NCBI GenBank assembly: GCA_003529325.1
Contig: DPVW01000356.1
Span: 1 to 22,417, forward strand
Length of the DNA: 22,417 nt
Direction of reading: 5' to 3'
DNA from: Candidatus Latescibacterota bacterium
GTDB lineage: Bacteria; Latescibacterota; UBA2968; UBA8231
Shown piece after piece: positions 1 to 7,380 of the stretch. A model generated the notes under the pieces. It saw nothing but the letters and a program-made list of their open reading frames with translations, did no database searches and was not told where the DNA came from. Position 1 is the stretch's first letter; the number at the start of each line of letters is the position of its first letter. A program made the position numbers and the translations under genes.

Positions 1-46
1 CGAGGGCTGCGATCACGGTGAGGGTGAGCGAAGAACGCTTGCCCAT
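1..46 (-). CDS. Exported protein, N-terminal fragment (runs off left edge)
   Basis: Only the first 15 codons are inside the window. The ATG at 46 is preceded by a strong purine-rich ribosome binding site (AGAGGAGGAG, about 8 bases upstream). The peptide begins MGKRSSLTLTVIAAL, a basic N-terminus followed by a hydrophobic stretch, as at the start of a Sec signal peptide. It follows the lipoprotein gene ending at 129 in the same direction, with an 82-base gap, so it may be in the same transcript. The product cannot be identified from this fragment. Confidence 0.6.
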   Translation of the reverse strand, partial: MGKRSSLTLTVIAAL

Positions 47-128
47 GGTGTGTACTCCTCCTCTTTTGCGTTTCGTGCCCCCAGCGGGAGCGTGCCGGAA
101 CCCCGATGGGGCCCCTGGCGGATCGAAA

Positions 129-866
129 TCAGCCGGCCGGATCTAAATCTAGGCGGCCATCTTGGTAGATCTTGCCAACTTCCCGTTCAAAGTGGCACTC
201 GATCTGCACCGTTTCCACAGGTTCGTTACGATAGTCGAATCGCAACACAGCGTCGTGAATCACCAGATCAACCGCACTGACTGAGTGGTGTAACTTGGGA
301 AACACGACATACCCCTCGACCTGCTGACCGATGAAAATCTCCTCATTCTTGAACAAGGTTCGTCGCAGAATGTCGAGCCGTTCCTGATAACGAGCATATT
401 CATTCCCTCGAAAACCGATTGCATACGCCCTGTAATACGTGTCCAACTGTTGTAGGTTCAGACTCCAGTACTCAGCGCCATCCGCACTGAGTACCATGCG
501 GGATGGATCGATCTTGACTTTCGGATACCCGTCGTTCGTGACCCGTATGCGAAAAGTCGTGAAACGCTTCCGCTCTTTCTCACCCTCCCAGAATCGCGTG
601 TCACCAAAGGTATATGGATTCGTCGAGCTTGGCCCATCGCCTGAATGCGCCGAGAATTGGCGGTTCAGTTCGGCGTCGGTGAGGGCCCGTAACTCAACCT
701 GCAACTCACCCTGGGTAAAACTTACGGTGCTATCGCCGATGAGGTCGACCCGGTCTGGTTGCCCCATCGCTGGTTTTAACGGTCCGGCATAATGATAATA
801 CCCACAACCCTGTGACGTAAACCCCAAAATGCAGACCCAAAGGCAGAAACTTGGTAGTCGAGACAA
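129..866 (-). CDS. Predicted lipoprotein, RGNEY-motif family (copy 1)
   Basis: I do not recognise a named family. The protein is 245 residues from the TTG at 866, almost the same length as its paralogue at 12708-13448 (246). Both share an NRQF segment, RAYA.G.RGNEY, then Q..EGYV.F, RFDYR.EPVE and FEREVG toward the C-terminus. From this start the N-terminus is a short hydrophobic leader ending at Cys21 (sequence SQGC, a non-ideal lipobox), consistent with a lipid-anchored envelope protein. The frame stays open to a GTG at 1010, but that longer form would bury the hydrophobic segment, overlap the upstream gene and run through a direct repeat with a non-triplet period. The TTG has only a weak AAGAAG about 13 bases upstream, so the start is the least certain part. 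Function is unknown; the paralogue's position beside a predicted barrel suggests a role at the outer membrane. Confidence 0.72.
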   Translation of the reverse strand: MSRLPSFCLWVCILGFTSQGCGYYHYAGPLKPAMGQPDRVDLIGDSTVSFTQGELQVELRALTDAELNRQFSAHSGDGPSSTNPYTFGDTRFWEGEKERKRFTTFRIRVTNDGYPKVKIDPSRMVLSADGAEYWSLNLQQLDTYYRAYAIGFRGNEYARYQERLDILRRTLFKNEEIFIGQQVEGYVVFPKLHHSVSAVDLVIHDAVLRFDYRNEPVETVQIECHFEREVGKIYQDGRLDLDPAG

Positions 867-931
867 AAAATGGCGGGATCTTCTTGCAGTTGCTCGTCTC
901 GTGAACTCGTCGAGGTTGGCTTGGCCCGGTC

Positions 932-965
932 TGGAAATGTCTAAGGTATGTTGGATATGTCTAAG
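932..965 (-). repeat. Tandem 14-base direct repeat upstream of the lipoprotein gene
   Basis: On the minus strand two copies of CTTAGACATNTCCA differ at a single base (A or T at N). They lie at 952-965 and 932-945, a 20-base period, in the 110-base gap between the CBM9-like gene and the lipoprotein start at 866. A TATACT sequence lies just before the first copy on the same strand, without a clear -35. The spacing of about two helical turns fits a tandem operator, but this is inference. Confidence 0.5.
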
Positions 966-976
966 TATATATGAAT

Positions 977-1843
977 TTACTGACGGAAGGAAGCTTTGAT
1001 ACGCCCCCACGACAGATCTTGCACAGTGGTGGCAACCGTAGGGGGTCCGAGCAGAAGATCGACAAATCTTTCAGACAGGCGAAAGGCATTGAATCCTCCC
1101 GAAAGGGACCACTTGGCGTCGAACAATTCGGATCGTGTATCGAAATCACTAAATTCCAGATTGAAACCGATTGCCTCCCCGGATCGCAGATCATGCCGGA
1201 TGCTGAGAAAATCGGCGGTGACATTCAGTCTATCGAATGGCACCAGAGACATCTCATACCTCGTAACCCCCTCGTCGAAGGCGACTGCGGCCTGCGTATA
1301 GGGCCCGTCGCTCAACGCATACCAACCAGCGGCGGCGAAGTTTACGAAATACTCGCCATCCTCGTGCGGCCCGGCGATTACGAAATGGTTCGCCTCCGTT
1401 CCGTTGCGGGCCAGCTGCTCGTCGAGACTGGCCTCGGAGAAGTCGGCGAATTGTCCCCCCGAGTGATCCGCATCGACGAATACTTCCAGATCGTCGTCCT
1501 GGAAAATTCGGTTGCTCGCCGTGCCTGCAGGTCGATCCACCTGGTGGATGTCATCTTTGACTTCAGCAGCTATATAGAGTCGATTCTCAGTGTCATTCCA
1601 GCCAATCCACACCCGCAGGTCGAAATCGATGACATCGGCGTCAGCACCGGTCACCAAGTCAGTGAAACCCGACATCCCTAACGTGGGGGCTACTGCCTCC
1701 CAGTCATCCAGTTCACCGTCGATGATCGGGGTGAAACCATTCTCGAGATGCACTGCAACAATCGATTGGCCTGGCGGCAGATGCGCGACCGCGGCCTCAG
1801 CCCACAGTGACATTCCGAGAACGACTACAGTGACCAGAGACAC
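977..1843 (-). CDS. Secreted CBM9-like (carbohydrate-binding) domain protein
   Basis: The 288-residue product resembles the CBM9/DOMON-like sugar-binding domains found in secreted bacterial proteins. Visible hallmarks are PIIDGELDDWE near residue 40, WIGWNDTENRLYIAAEV near 80, DDDLEVFVDAD near 115, and the late GEAIGFNLEFSDFD. The frame extends to 2017, but I place the start at the GTG at 1843. It has a GAAGG ribosome binding site about 7 bases upstream and gives a signal peptide (VSLVTVVVLG... ending near AVA). The longer form would put 58 charged, unstructured residues before that leader. No catalytic domain is visible, so it is probably a binding or adhesin-like protein in the periplasm or at the surface. 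It is divergent from the glycosyltransferase at 1996, and the lipoprotein gene follows 110 bases downstream. Confidence 0.75.
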   Translation of the reverse strand: MSLVTVVVLGMSLWAEAAVAHLPPGQSIVAVHLENGFTPIIDGELDDWEAVAPTLGMSGFTDLVTGADADVIDFDLRVWIGWNDTENRLYIAAEVKDDIHQVDRPAGTASNRIFQDDDLEVFVDADHSGGQFADFSEASLDEQLARNGTEANHFVIAGPHEDGEYFVNFAAAGWYALSDGPYTQAAVAFDEGVTRYEMSLVPFDRLNVTADFLSIRHDLRSGEAIGFNLEFSDFDTRSELFDAKWSLSGGFNAFRLSERFVDLLLGPPTVATTVQDLSWGRIKASFRQ

Positions 1844-1958
1844 CTGATTGCCTTCAGGGTAAGCTGGTGGTGAGCGTGTGTCAACGAGGAATTCGCTATT
1901 CTGGACCGGAGGCTCATCGATGAAGCCGGTGCGCCGTAAACAGGGCTTCGATCCGTCT

Positions 1959-1987
1959 AGGACAAACCGCATTAGTCGTTGTATGTT
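1959..1987 (+). promoter_or_regulatory. Candidate promoter of the glycosyltransferase gene
   Basis: AGGACA at 1959-1964 (four of six matches to TTGACA) and TATGTT at 1982-1987 (four of six to TATAAT) are 17 bases apart. Transcription would start about at the ATG at 1996, implying a leaderless mRNA. This agrees with the lack of any Shine-Dalgarno sequence before that ATG. The element scores are weak. Confidence 0.25.
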
Positions 1988-1995
1988 CTGAATAT

Positions 1996-4203
1996 ATGAT
2001 GTTCGAGCGCATGACAAAAGGTCGGTTGAAGTGGAACCCTGAACAAGTCTCCATGGCAGCGATTTTCGTCGGTGCCTTGAGTCTCCGTTTATTCTACTTG
2101 ATGGAGAATCGGGGGATTAACCCATTCTTCGATGCCCCGATCGTTGATGCCAGATCCTATCTGGAGCTGGCACAACGCATCGTCGGTGGCGACTGGATGG
2201 GTGGGGATATCCCCTTCTGGCAGCCTCCGGCATTTCCGTATCTGTTGGCCCTGGTTGTCGGCATCTGCGGTGACAGCATCTTCACAGCGGCGCGTGTCGG
2301 CCACGCCATACTCGGAGCCAGCTCAGCTCTGCTCGTCTACCGACTCGCCCGTCGACCCTGCGACCGAGCCACGGCAACCTTGGCCGCTGTAGGTACGGCA
2401 CTGTACGGCCCCCTGCTCTATTTCGAGGCGGAGCTGCTCTCCGTCGCGCTGGAGGTCTTTCTCTATCTGCTGCTCCTGTTGATGCTGGCGCGAGCCCAGG
2501 AGCGGAACCAGCCCTTGGATTGGCTGCTGGCAGGACTTACAGCTGGCCTCGCGACGATCACACGACCCAATGTCCTGATCTTCGTACTGCTCTTCGCCAT
2601 TTTGCGGTTCCTGCGAGTCCCCCAGTCCGAGCGACGCATCGCCCTGGGTCGTCTCCTCGTCGCCGCTGGCGGACTGGCCATCATCCTCGCCCCCGTGACC
2701 CTGCGCAACGCCGTTGTCGGCGGTGAGTTTGTCCTCATTTCTGCCAATGGGGGGGTGAACTTTCATATCGGCAACCATGCTCAGCAGGACAGCATGGTCG
2801 CCATCCATCCCGGGGTATTCTGGGAACGTCTTGTAGCCGAGCCGTTGGCTGCGGGATATAGCTCTGCGGGTCAGCGCTCCAGCTATTTCTACCGCCGAGG
2901 AATTTCCTCTATCGTCGATGATCCGGGCGGATGGCTTCGACTCATGGCCCGCAAAACATGGCGCCTCGTCCAGGGACCGGAAATCAAGCGCAATCAGGAT
3001 CTTTATTACGCCCGCACCCACTCCCGAGTGTTGTCGATTCTGCTCTGGGACAGATGGCTGTCCTTTCCTCACGGGTTGGTGGCGCCGCTGGCAATGCTGG
3101 GACTGATACTGTCATGGCGTCGGCGCCATGACAGCCTCGATCTGTTACGCACATTCCTGGCTGGGTATTCGGGCTCGGTCCTGCTTTTTTTCGTCACCAG
3201 TCGCTATCGCGTGCCTCTGGTCCCGGTGGCAATGGTCTTTGCCGCCATCGCCCTGCGGCAGATGCTGGTCAGCGTCCGCACCAGGAACTGGCGGCGGGTG
3301 GCCGGTCCGGCTGGGGTCCTGGTCACTCTGATCATCGTCGTCAACGTGCCGAAGGCACCGGCGGTGGAGGAAGATGCGCAATTACAGCACGATCTCGGCG
3401 AAGTCATGCTGCGCAAGAGGCATTTCTCCCTCTCGTTACAACATTCCCGCCAGGCTCTCGTACTTGAGCCGGAGTATCCCTCGGCGTGGCACAATATCGC
3501 TGTCGCCCAGCTCGCGTTGCACCACCCGCAACAGGCCGAGGCCGCCACCCGCCATGCCCTCGACCAGCACAGCCTGCGCGCCGATACGCGGATCCTGCTC
3601 GCCCGAGCCCTGCTGGCGCAAGAGCGTGTTGACGAGGCATTGGCCGAATTGGAACAAGCGATACGACAAGAACCGGAACACGGAGAGGTCCGCTACGCCG
3701 TAGGCCGAGTGTTATTGCAGATGGGACGACACGTAGAGGCGGTGAAACATCTCAAGATGGCCCGGCGGCTGCGTCCTTTCGACTACTGGACGCACTACGA
3801 CCTGGGTCGGGCGCTGCATGCCAACCGTCAGTCCAACGCCGCTCTTTTCGCCTTCGAACAAGCCACCGCCCTGGCGCCGCATTTGGCGGATGCGCTCAGT
3901 GCCGCCGGCGCAGTAGTTATGTCCTCCGGTGATCTGGAGCGGGCGAGGCACTTGTTTGAACGCGCCTTGCAGGCCGATCCAGAGTACCTGCCCGCACGCA
4001 TCAATCTGGGACTACTCGAGATCGGTGCCTCACGATACGCCGTGGGAATCAGCTTGCTCGAAGCGGTCGTCGACGATGCTGTGAATCCAGGACCTCTGTG
4101 GCAAGCCCTCGCCTCGGCCTACCAGGCAACGGGGCAACTTGACAAAGCCCGGGCCGCCTTGAAGACGGCCCGGGCTCAACAACCCAAAACTGCAGTTCCT
4201 TAG
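1996..4203 (+). CDS. GT-C (GT39/ArnT-like) membrane glycosyltransferase with C-terminal TPR domain
   Basis: 735 residues in two parts. Residues 1 to about 450 are polytopic: a first membrane helix (20-35), a long extracytoplasmic loop with acidic DAPIVDARSY at 46-55 (position of the catalytic Asp in GT-C enzymes), QPPAFPYLLAL at 76-86, several helices, and TSRYRVPLVP at 401-410, a signature often seen in this family. Such enzymes move sugars from polyprenyl-phosphate donors to acceptors on the outer face of the inner membrane. Residues about 460-735 are tandem TPR units that probably bind a partner or acceptor. It is the only plus-strand gene here. Tandem ATGs (1996, 1999) lack a Shine-Dalgarno; a third ATG at 2011 is an alternative start. 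The stop overlaps the convergent gene's stop. The acceptor is unknown; surface proteins encoded nearby are possible candidates by inference. Confidence 0.85.
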   Translation: MMFERMTKGRLKWNPEQVSMAAIFVGALSLRLFYLMENRGINPFFDAPIVDARSYLELAQRIVGGDWMGGDIPFWQPPAFPYLLALVVGICGDSIFTAARVGHAILGASSALLVYRLARRPCDRATATLAAVGTALYGPLLYFEAELLSVALEVFLYLLLLLMLARAQERNQPLDWLLAGLTAGLATITRPNVLIFVLLFAILRFLRVPQSERRIALGRLLVAAGGLAIILAPVTLRNAVVGGEFVLISANGGVNFHIGNHAQQDSMVAIHPGVFWERLVAEPLAAGYSSAGQRSSYFYRRGISSIVDDPGGWLRLMARKTWRLVQGPEIKRNQDLYYARTHSRVLSILLWDRWLSFPHGLVAPLAMLGLILSWRRRHDSLDLLRTFLAGYSGSVLLFFVTSRYRVPLVPVAMVFAAIALRQMLVSVRTRNWRRVAGPAGVLVTLIIVVNVPKAPAVEEDAQLQHDLGEVMLRKRHFSLSLQHSRQALVLEPEYPSAWHNIAVAQLALHHPQQAEAATRHALDQHSLRADTRILLARALLAQERVDEALAELEQAIRQEPEHGEVRYAVGRVLLQMGRHVEAVKHLKMARRLRPFDYWTHYDLGRALHANRQSNAALFAFEQATALAPHLADALSAAGAVVMSSGDLERARHLFERALQADPEYLPARINLGLLEIGASRYAVGISLLEAVVDDAVNPGPLWQALASAYQATGQLDKARAALKTARAQQPKTAVP
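4146..4176 (-). terminator. Hairpin terminator of the minus-strand giant gene, embedded in the TPR coding end
   Basis: A perfect 11-bp stem (AGCCCGGGCCG, 4146-4156, with its complement at 4166-4176) closes a 9-base loop. It lies 24 bases beyond the minus-strand stop at 4200. On the minus strand the stem is followed by a short T-rich run (TTTGTC). On the plus strand it is inside the last TPR helix codons and is followed by CAACAACC, so it is directional for the minus-strand transcript. The T-run is weak. Confidence 0.5.
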
Positions 4204-7199
4204 TACGCGACAGCGATCGTGCCCAACTGTTGCTTGCTGTCATCGGTATCACTGGCGAGATACAGTTGATAGAGATACATCCCGGGCGGCACGAGATTGC
4301 CGGATTCGTCCCGGCCGTCCCAGGCGAGCGTCAACTCTCCCGCCGTCGCTGGGGTGTCGATCACCCGGATCTGTCGACCATTCAGGTTGTACAGTGTTAC
4401 CGAAACATCCGTCGCCGCCGTCAGCAGGAACACGTCAAAGGTCCACTGCACCGCGTCGTTGACCCCGTCTCCGTTCGGCGTAAAGGGATTCGGCACAACC
4501 TGGCGTACGCTGATGGTACTGTTGGCGTCCTGGACCGTGACACGCACCGCGTCGGATGGAAGTCGATCCGATGCGTTGCCCGGCTGGGTCGGCTGCTGCA
4601 GGTCTTGCGTGGCGGTTTCGTTCCAGATCCAACTGTCGAAACCTGTCAGCAGACGGTACACGGGAGTTGTCAGGGAGATCTCGATCTCTCGATCCTGGCC
4701 ACGCGGGAAGTCGACGGCTGTCATCACCCGTGTCTTGATACCCAGCTTGTGTAGTGAGACGCTGGAATCGAAGAAGGTCACCGCGGCAAAACGAGTTCCA
4801 GCGCCAACCGACATCGTGTCGAGCCATGTGCTGCTGGAGAGCCGCTCGGCGATCCAGAGGCTGGCGTCGGTCTCACTGAGATCGGTGGGTGCTACCGGCA
4901 AAACCCGCTCCCAGCGTAAGTCGTCGATGCGCAAAGAATCGATACTGGCCTGCGGGGATGGAACGGAAATATCGATTCGATTGAAGCCTACGTCCGCGGT
5001 GGACAAGTCCGGCTTGAGTACGTAGCTGAACACGGTAGGCTCGCCCAGAACAGCCGCCGTATCTGGAAAGATCTCGGCGAGGATGCCACGGCTGACAACG
5101 GGATTGGCGAAATCAAATTCGAGGAAATCGAGACTGATGCCACTTTCCTCGCCACTGACGAAATCGAGCTTGAACTGGATGTATCTGTGCAAGGGAGGCA
5201 GTGGTAGCAGAATGCCGCCGCTGGTGGCATCGGCGTCTACCTTGCCCTCGAGGAAATCAAAGGGCGCCGTCCACTGGGTCCAGCCCCCTGGGCTGCCATC
5301 CTGATCGGTAACCAGGTTGAGGGGCAGGTCCTTTACCGGCGACCGCGTCAGGCCTGAGAGCTGGGCATAACTGAACAGTTCGAGCCGACTGCCCGGTTCC
5401 GGCCAATCGGCGACGAGGGACGCACCGATAAAGGGTGAGACGACACCACGGCCGACCTTGCGCTGATAGATGCGCGTATCTAGGCTCGTACCGGAGCGGA
5501 CGCGGATCTGGAGATCCGCATTCTCTCCCTCGACCTGCCCCGACCAGCGCACGCGGCCCCAGGTGACGGGTCTGCCGGTGGCCGCCGCGTCGAACTGAGA
5601 AGCGATTCTGTTCGCCGCAAGTTCGTCTCCCGAAACCGTGCCATCGTCATTGCTGTCTTTGGTCTGAATGGTCTCGAGCGCAATGGGACGACTCGGATCG
5701 TCGAGATCAAAATAACGGCGGAACCGCGGCCGCGACGTACCGACATCGATGATTTCGCTGACATACGTGGCATCCAGAGCGTATCCATGTCCGTAGACTT
5801 GAAACTCAGATAGTTCCCAAGTCTGGCCCTCTGGCATCCGGCTGACGAAGTTGAGAATTCGGGCCTTCCTCGGCGGATACTCCTCATTCTCGCCGAAACG
5901 GTACTCCTTGATCGGTGGGCGCGTCTGGTCGATCTGCCGTGGAATGATCGGATCCCGGGTATTCATACTCGTGCGCAACTCATCGAGGACAAAGGAGGTC
6001 CGGAAGTGGTTGCTCTTGTCGCCTGCGTACCAGATATCGAAGCTCGTGGGGGTCCGATCCGGGAAATCTGGACGCGGTTTCAGGCGAATCAGATCCAGCC
6101 AGTAGAGTGCCAGAAAATGGACCCGGAAGTAGGATGACGAGGAGCGTTGCGAGACGGCTCTGGCCGTGAAAATGTTGCCATCGGCGACCTGGCCATGTCC
6201 AGACGTGCCCTCATGTGAGGTCCCTGTCAGGACCGCCCCCCAGGCCTGCGAGTCCGTGGGATCAACATTGCTGAATTCACCGCTCATGAACCGATCGACT
6301 GTCAACAGACTGATATTGCGGGAGGGATTCAAGCGGATCGGGCGCAAGTAATCGGATGGGGTAAAGCGTTGCATGGCCGAAGTTGCCAGGATGGTTCCTC
6401 CTCCGGGGGCCGTCGCCGAATAGGCCGAAGCGTCGGCGTCCCAGGTAAAGCTGATCTGTGTTCTCTGGCTCTGCGTCGCGTTGCCAGCGTCGTACGAAAA
6501 TGTCCGCACCAGCCAGGTGTTAGGCAGGGGCCTTGGCGGGCCTTCCGAATCCTCGTCGACGAGGCCATCGTTGTCATTGTCGACACCGTCGATCGGATCC
6601 TCGTTGAAACTCACGTCGTTGTCGTCATCTCCCCAGCCATACCCTGGTCCCTCGGGATCGTCAGCCGCGTCCTCGGCCGTGGGGTGACGGAAATATGGGG
6701 CCTCGATCAGTGCGGTACGCAGTGCGGGGTCGTAGATCAGACCGCCCGTGCGCAGGCCGTCTTCGTTCAGCAGACCATCGCCATCGTTATCGAACTGAGG
6801 ATCGGCGCCATCCTCGTCGATCAGACCGTCTCGATCGTTGTCGATGCCATCGAGAGGGTCCTCGTTGAACAGGCCATCGGCGTCATTGTCTACAACGTCC
6901 ACGGGGTCCTCGTCGATCAGTCCATCACCATCATCATCGACGACGATCTCGGTAGCGTGAGCTCCACCCCAGATATACTCCGGCTTGAAGGTCTCCCCCG
7001 AATTGAGCATGAAACTCACTGGATACAATTCCCAGGACTGGTCGGAATCGCCGATACGCCATGCTGCCGCGTCGGTACGGGTGGGTGATACGGCCACATA
7101 TCCGACGACAGCTAGTATCGCTAGGCTGCGAGCCGTGGCACGGAAAGCCCGTGTACCCCGAGTTGCCGCGTTCGTCATGTGTCGATGACGGTTTTGCAT
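4200..7199 (-). CDS. Giant secreted protein C: TSP3-like repeats, discoidin-like region, FlgD/CHU_C-type Ig end
   Basis: 999 residues from the ATG at 7199, chosen for its GAGG ribosome binding site; an earlier ATG at 7247 lies in a hairpin and is rejected. A signal peptide ends near residue 45 (TDAAA). Residues 88-131 and 137-147 carry Asp-rich DxDxDG units, with two more at 191-217. Residues about 335-375 have a discoidin-like look (VADGNIFT ... WLDLIRL). EFQVYGHGY is at 465-473, and DSNDDGTVSGDE at 515-526 is a textbook 12-residue EF-hand loop. GRVRWS (548), LQIRVRSG (563) and the later beta-rich stretch match giants A and B in the same order. FTPNGDGVND at 906-915 opens the terminal Ig-like domain, ending IAVAY. 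Such C-termini occur in secreted and T9SS-type cargo. It is likely a calcium-stabilised surface protein of unknown ligand. Its candidate promoter and a structured leader lie upstream. Confidence 0.8.
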   Translation of the reverse strand: MQNRHRHMTNAATRGTRAFRATARSLAILAVVGYVAVSPTRTDAAAWRIGDSDQSWELYPVSFMLNSGETFKPEYIWGGAHATEIVVDDDGDGLIDEDPVDVVDNDADGLFNEDPLDGIDNDRDGLIDEDGADPQFDNDGDGLLNEDGLRTGGLIYDPALRTALIEAPYFRHPTAEDAADDPEGPGYGWGDDDNDVSFNEDPIDGVDNDNDGLVDEDSEGPPRPLPNTWLVRTFSYDAGNATQSQRTQISFTWDADASAYSATAPGGGTILATSAMQRFTPSDYLRPIRLNPSRNISLLTVDRFMSGEFSNVDPTDSQAWGAVLTGTSHEGTSGHGQVADGNIFTARAVSQRSSSSYFRVHFLALYWLDLIRLKPRPDFPDRTPTSFDIWYAGDKSNHFRTSFVLDELRTSMNTRDPIIPRQIDQTRPPIKEYRFGENEEYPPRKARILNFVSRMPEGQTWELSEFQVYGHGYALDATYVSEIIDVGTSRPRFRRYFDLDDPSRPIALETIQTKDSNDDGTVSGDELAANRIASQFDAAATGRPVTWGRVRWSGQVEGENADLQIRVRSGTSLDTRIYQRKVGRGVVSPFIGASLVADWPEPGSRLELFSYAQLSGLTRSPVKDLPLNLVTDQDGSPGGWTQWTAPFDFLEGKVDADATSGGILLPLPPLHRYIQFKLDFVSGEESGISLDFLEFDFANPVVSRGILAEIFPDTAAVLGEPTVFSYVLKPDLSTADVGFNRIDISVPSPQASIDSLRIDDLRWERVLPVAPTDLSETDASLWIAERLSSSTWLDTMSVGAGTRFAAVTFFDSSVSLHKLGIKTRVMTAVDFPRGQDREIEISLTTPVYRLLTGFDSWIWNETATQDLQQPTQPGNASDRLPSDAVRVTVQDANSTISVRQVVPNPFTPNGDGVNDAVQWTFDVFLLTAATDVSVTLYNLNGRQIRVIDTPATAGELTLAWDGRDESGNLVPPGMYLYQLYLASDTDDSKQQLGTIAVAY
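6549..6629 (-). repeat. Second TSP3-like calcium-binding repeat block in giant C
   Basis: It encodes residues 191-217, a pair of Asp-rich units with the pattern DDDNDVSFNEDP then DNDNDGLVDED. The first unit is degenerate, lacking the usual Gly (DND in place of DGDG). On DNA this gives imperfect GATCGTTGTCGAT-like repeats. Confidence 0.75.
6759..6938 (-). repeat. First TSP3-like calcium-binding repeat block in giant C
   Basis: It encodes residues 88-147 with four consecutive units of the form D.D.DGL.(D/N)EDP, such as DDDGDGLIDEDP and DNDRDGLIDEDG. The alternating Asp spacing is that of thrombospondin type 3 and related calcium-binding repeats. The underlying DNA is visibly repetitive on the plus strand (CCATC, CGTTGTCGA and CCTCGTCGA segments). 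Confidence 0.85.
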
Positions 7200-7218
7200 C
7201 TTGTTCCTCACTCCAAAC

Positions 7219-7255
7219 GGTGGATTCCACCCTTCGAGGGGCACCATCGAAGGGT
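7219..7255. repeat. 13-bp palindrome overlapping a 9-bp hairpin in the leader of giant C
   Basis: GGTGGATTCCACC at 7219-7231 is a perfect 6-bp palindrome around one central base. It overlaps ACCCTTCGA at 7229-7237, which pairs with TCGAAGGGT at 7247-7255 across a 9-base loop. A third copy of ACCCTTCGA is at 7370-7378. The two structures share bases 7229-7231, so they are mutually exclusive if they form in RNA. They lie 20 to 56 bases before the ATG at 7199. The function could be an operator or a leader switch. Confidence 0.4.
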
Positions 7256-7330
7256 TCGTCGCCCGACGTTTATCGCCTCCCCAACTTCAGGGACTGGTTG
7301 CCAAGTAGAGACGCCGAGGCAGATGGCTAC

Positions 7331-7359
7331 TGTATAATGAAAGCATGGGGGGCTGGAAA
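7331..7359 (-). promoter_or_regulatory. Candidate promoter of giant C
   Basis: On the minus strand TTTCCA (7359-7354) and TATACA (7336-7331) each match the sigma-70 consensus at four of six positions and are exactly 17 bases apart. Transcription would begin near 7325 and give a leader of about 125 bases containing the palindrome and hairpin. It lies between the stop at 7381 and the start at 7199. Confidence 0.35.
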
Positions 7360-7380
7360 GCGCAACATAACCCTTCGAGC

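Noticed and set aside
46..128. GC-rich GGGGCCCC/CCCCATCGGGG stretch as a terminator after the lipoprotein gene
   Set aside because: The possible stem is short, no T-run follows, and the downstream exported-protein start lies close behind.
129..1010. Lipoprotein reading frame started at the GTG at 1010
   Set aside because: It would add 48 residues before the hydrophobic leader, overlap the CBM9-like gene and translate through the 20-base-period repeat; the TTG at 866 gives the same length as the paralogue.
1879..1884. Perfect TTGACA on the minus strand upstream of the CBM9-like gene
   Set aside because: With a 17-base spacer the -10 would be TACCCT and transcription would begin at or after the ribosome binding site, so it is unlikely to serve this gene.
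2323..3072. 249-codon minus-strand frame inside the glycosyltransferase gene
   Set aside because: It is low-complexity, Gln- and Glu-rich translation opposite a clear membrane protein, with no initiation signal.
6549..6938. Tandem DNA repeats suspected to be a CRISPR array or satellite
   Set aside because: The repeats keep the reading frame, vary at synonymous positions and encode DxDxDG calcium-binding units inside a long gene.
7333..7338. Perfect TATAAT on the plus strand
   Set aside because: No -35 element is at the right distance and no plus-strand gene lies downstream before the opposing gene; the same bases are better explained as part of the minus-strand candidate promoter.
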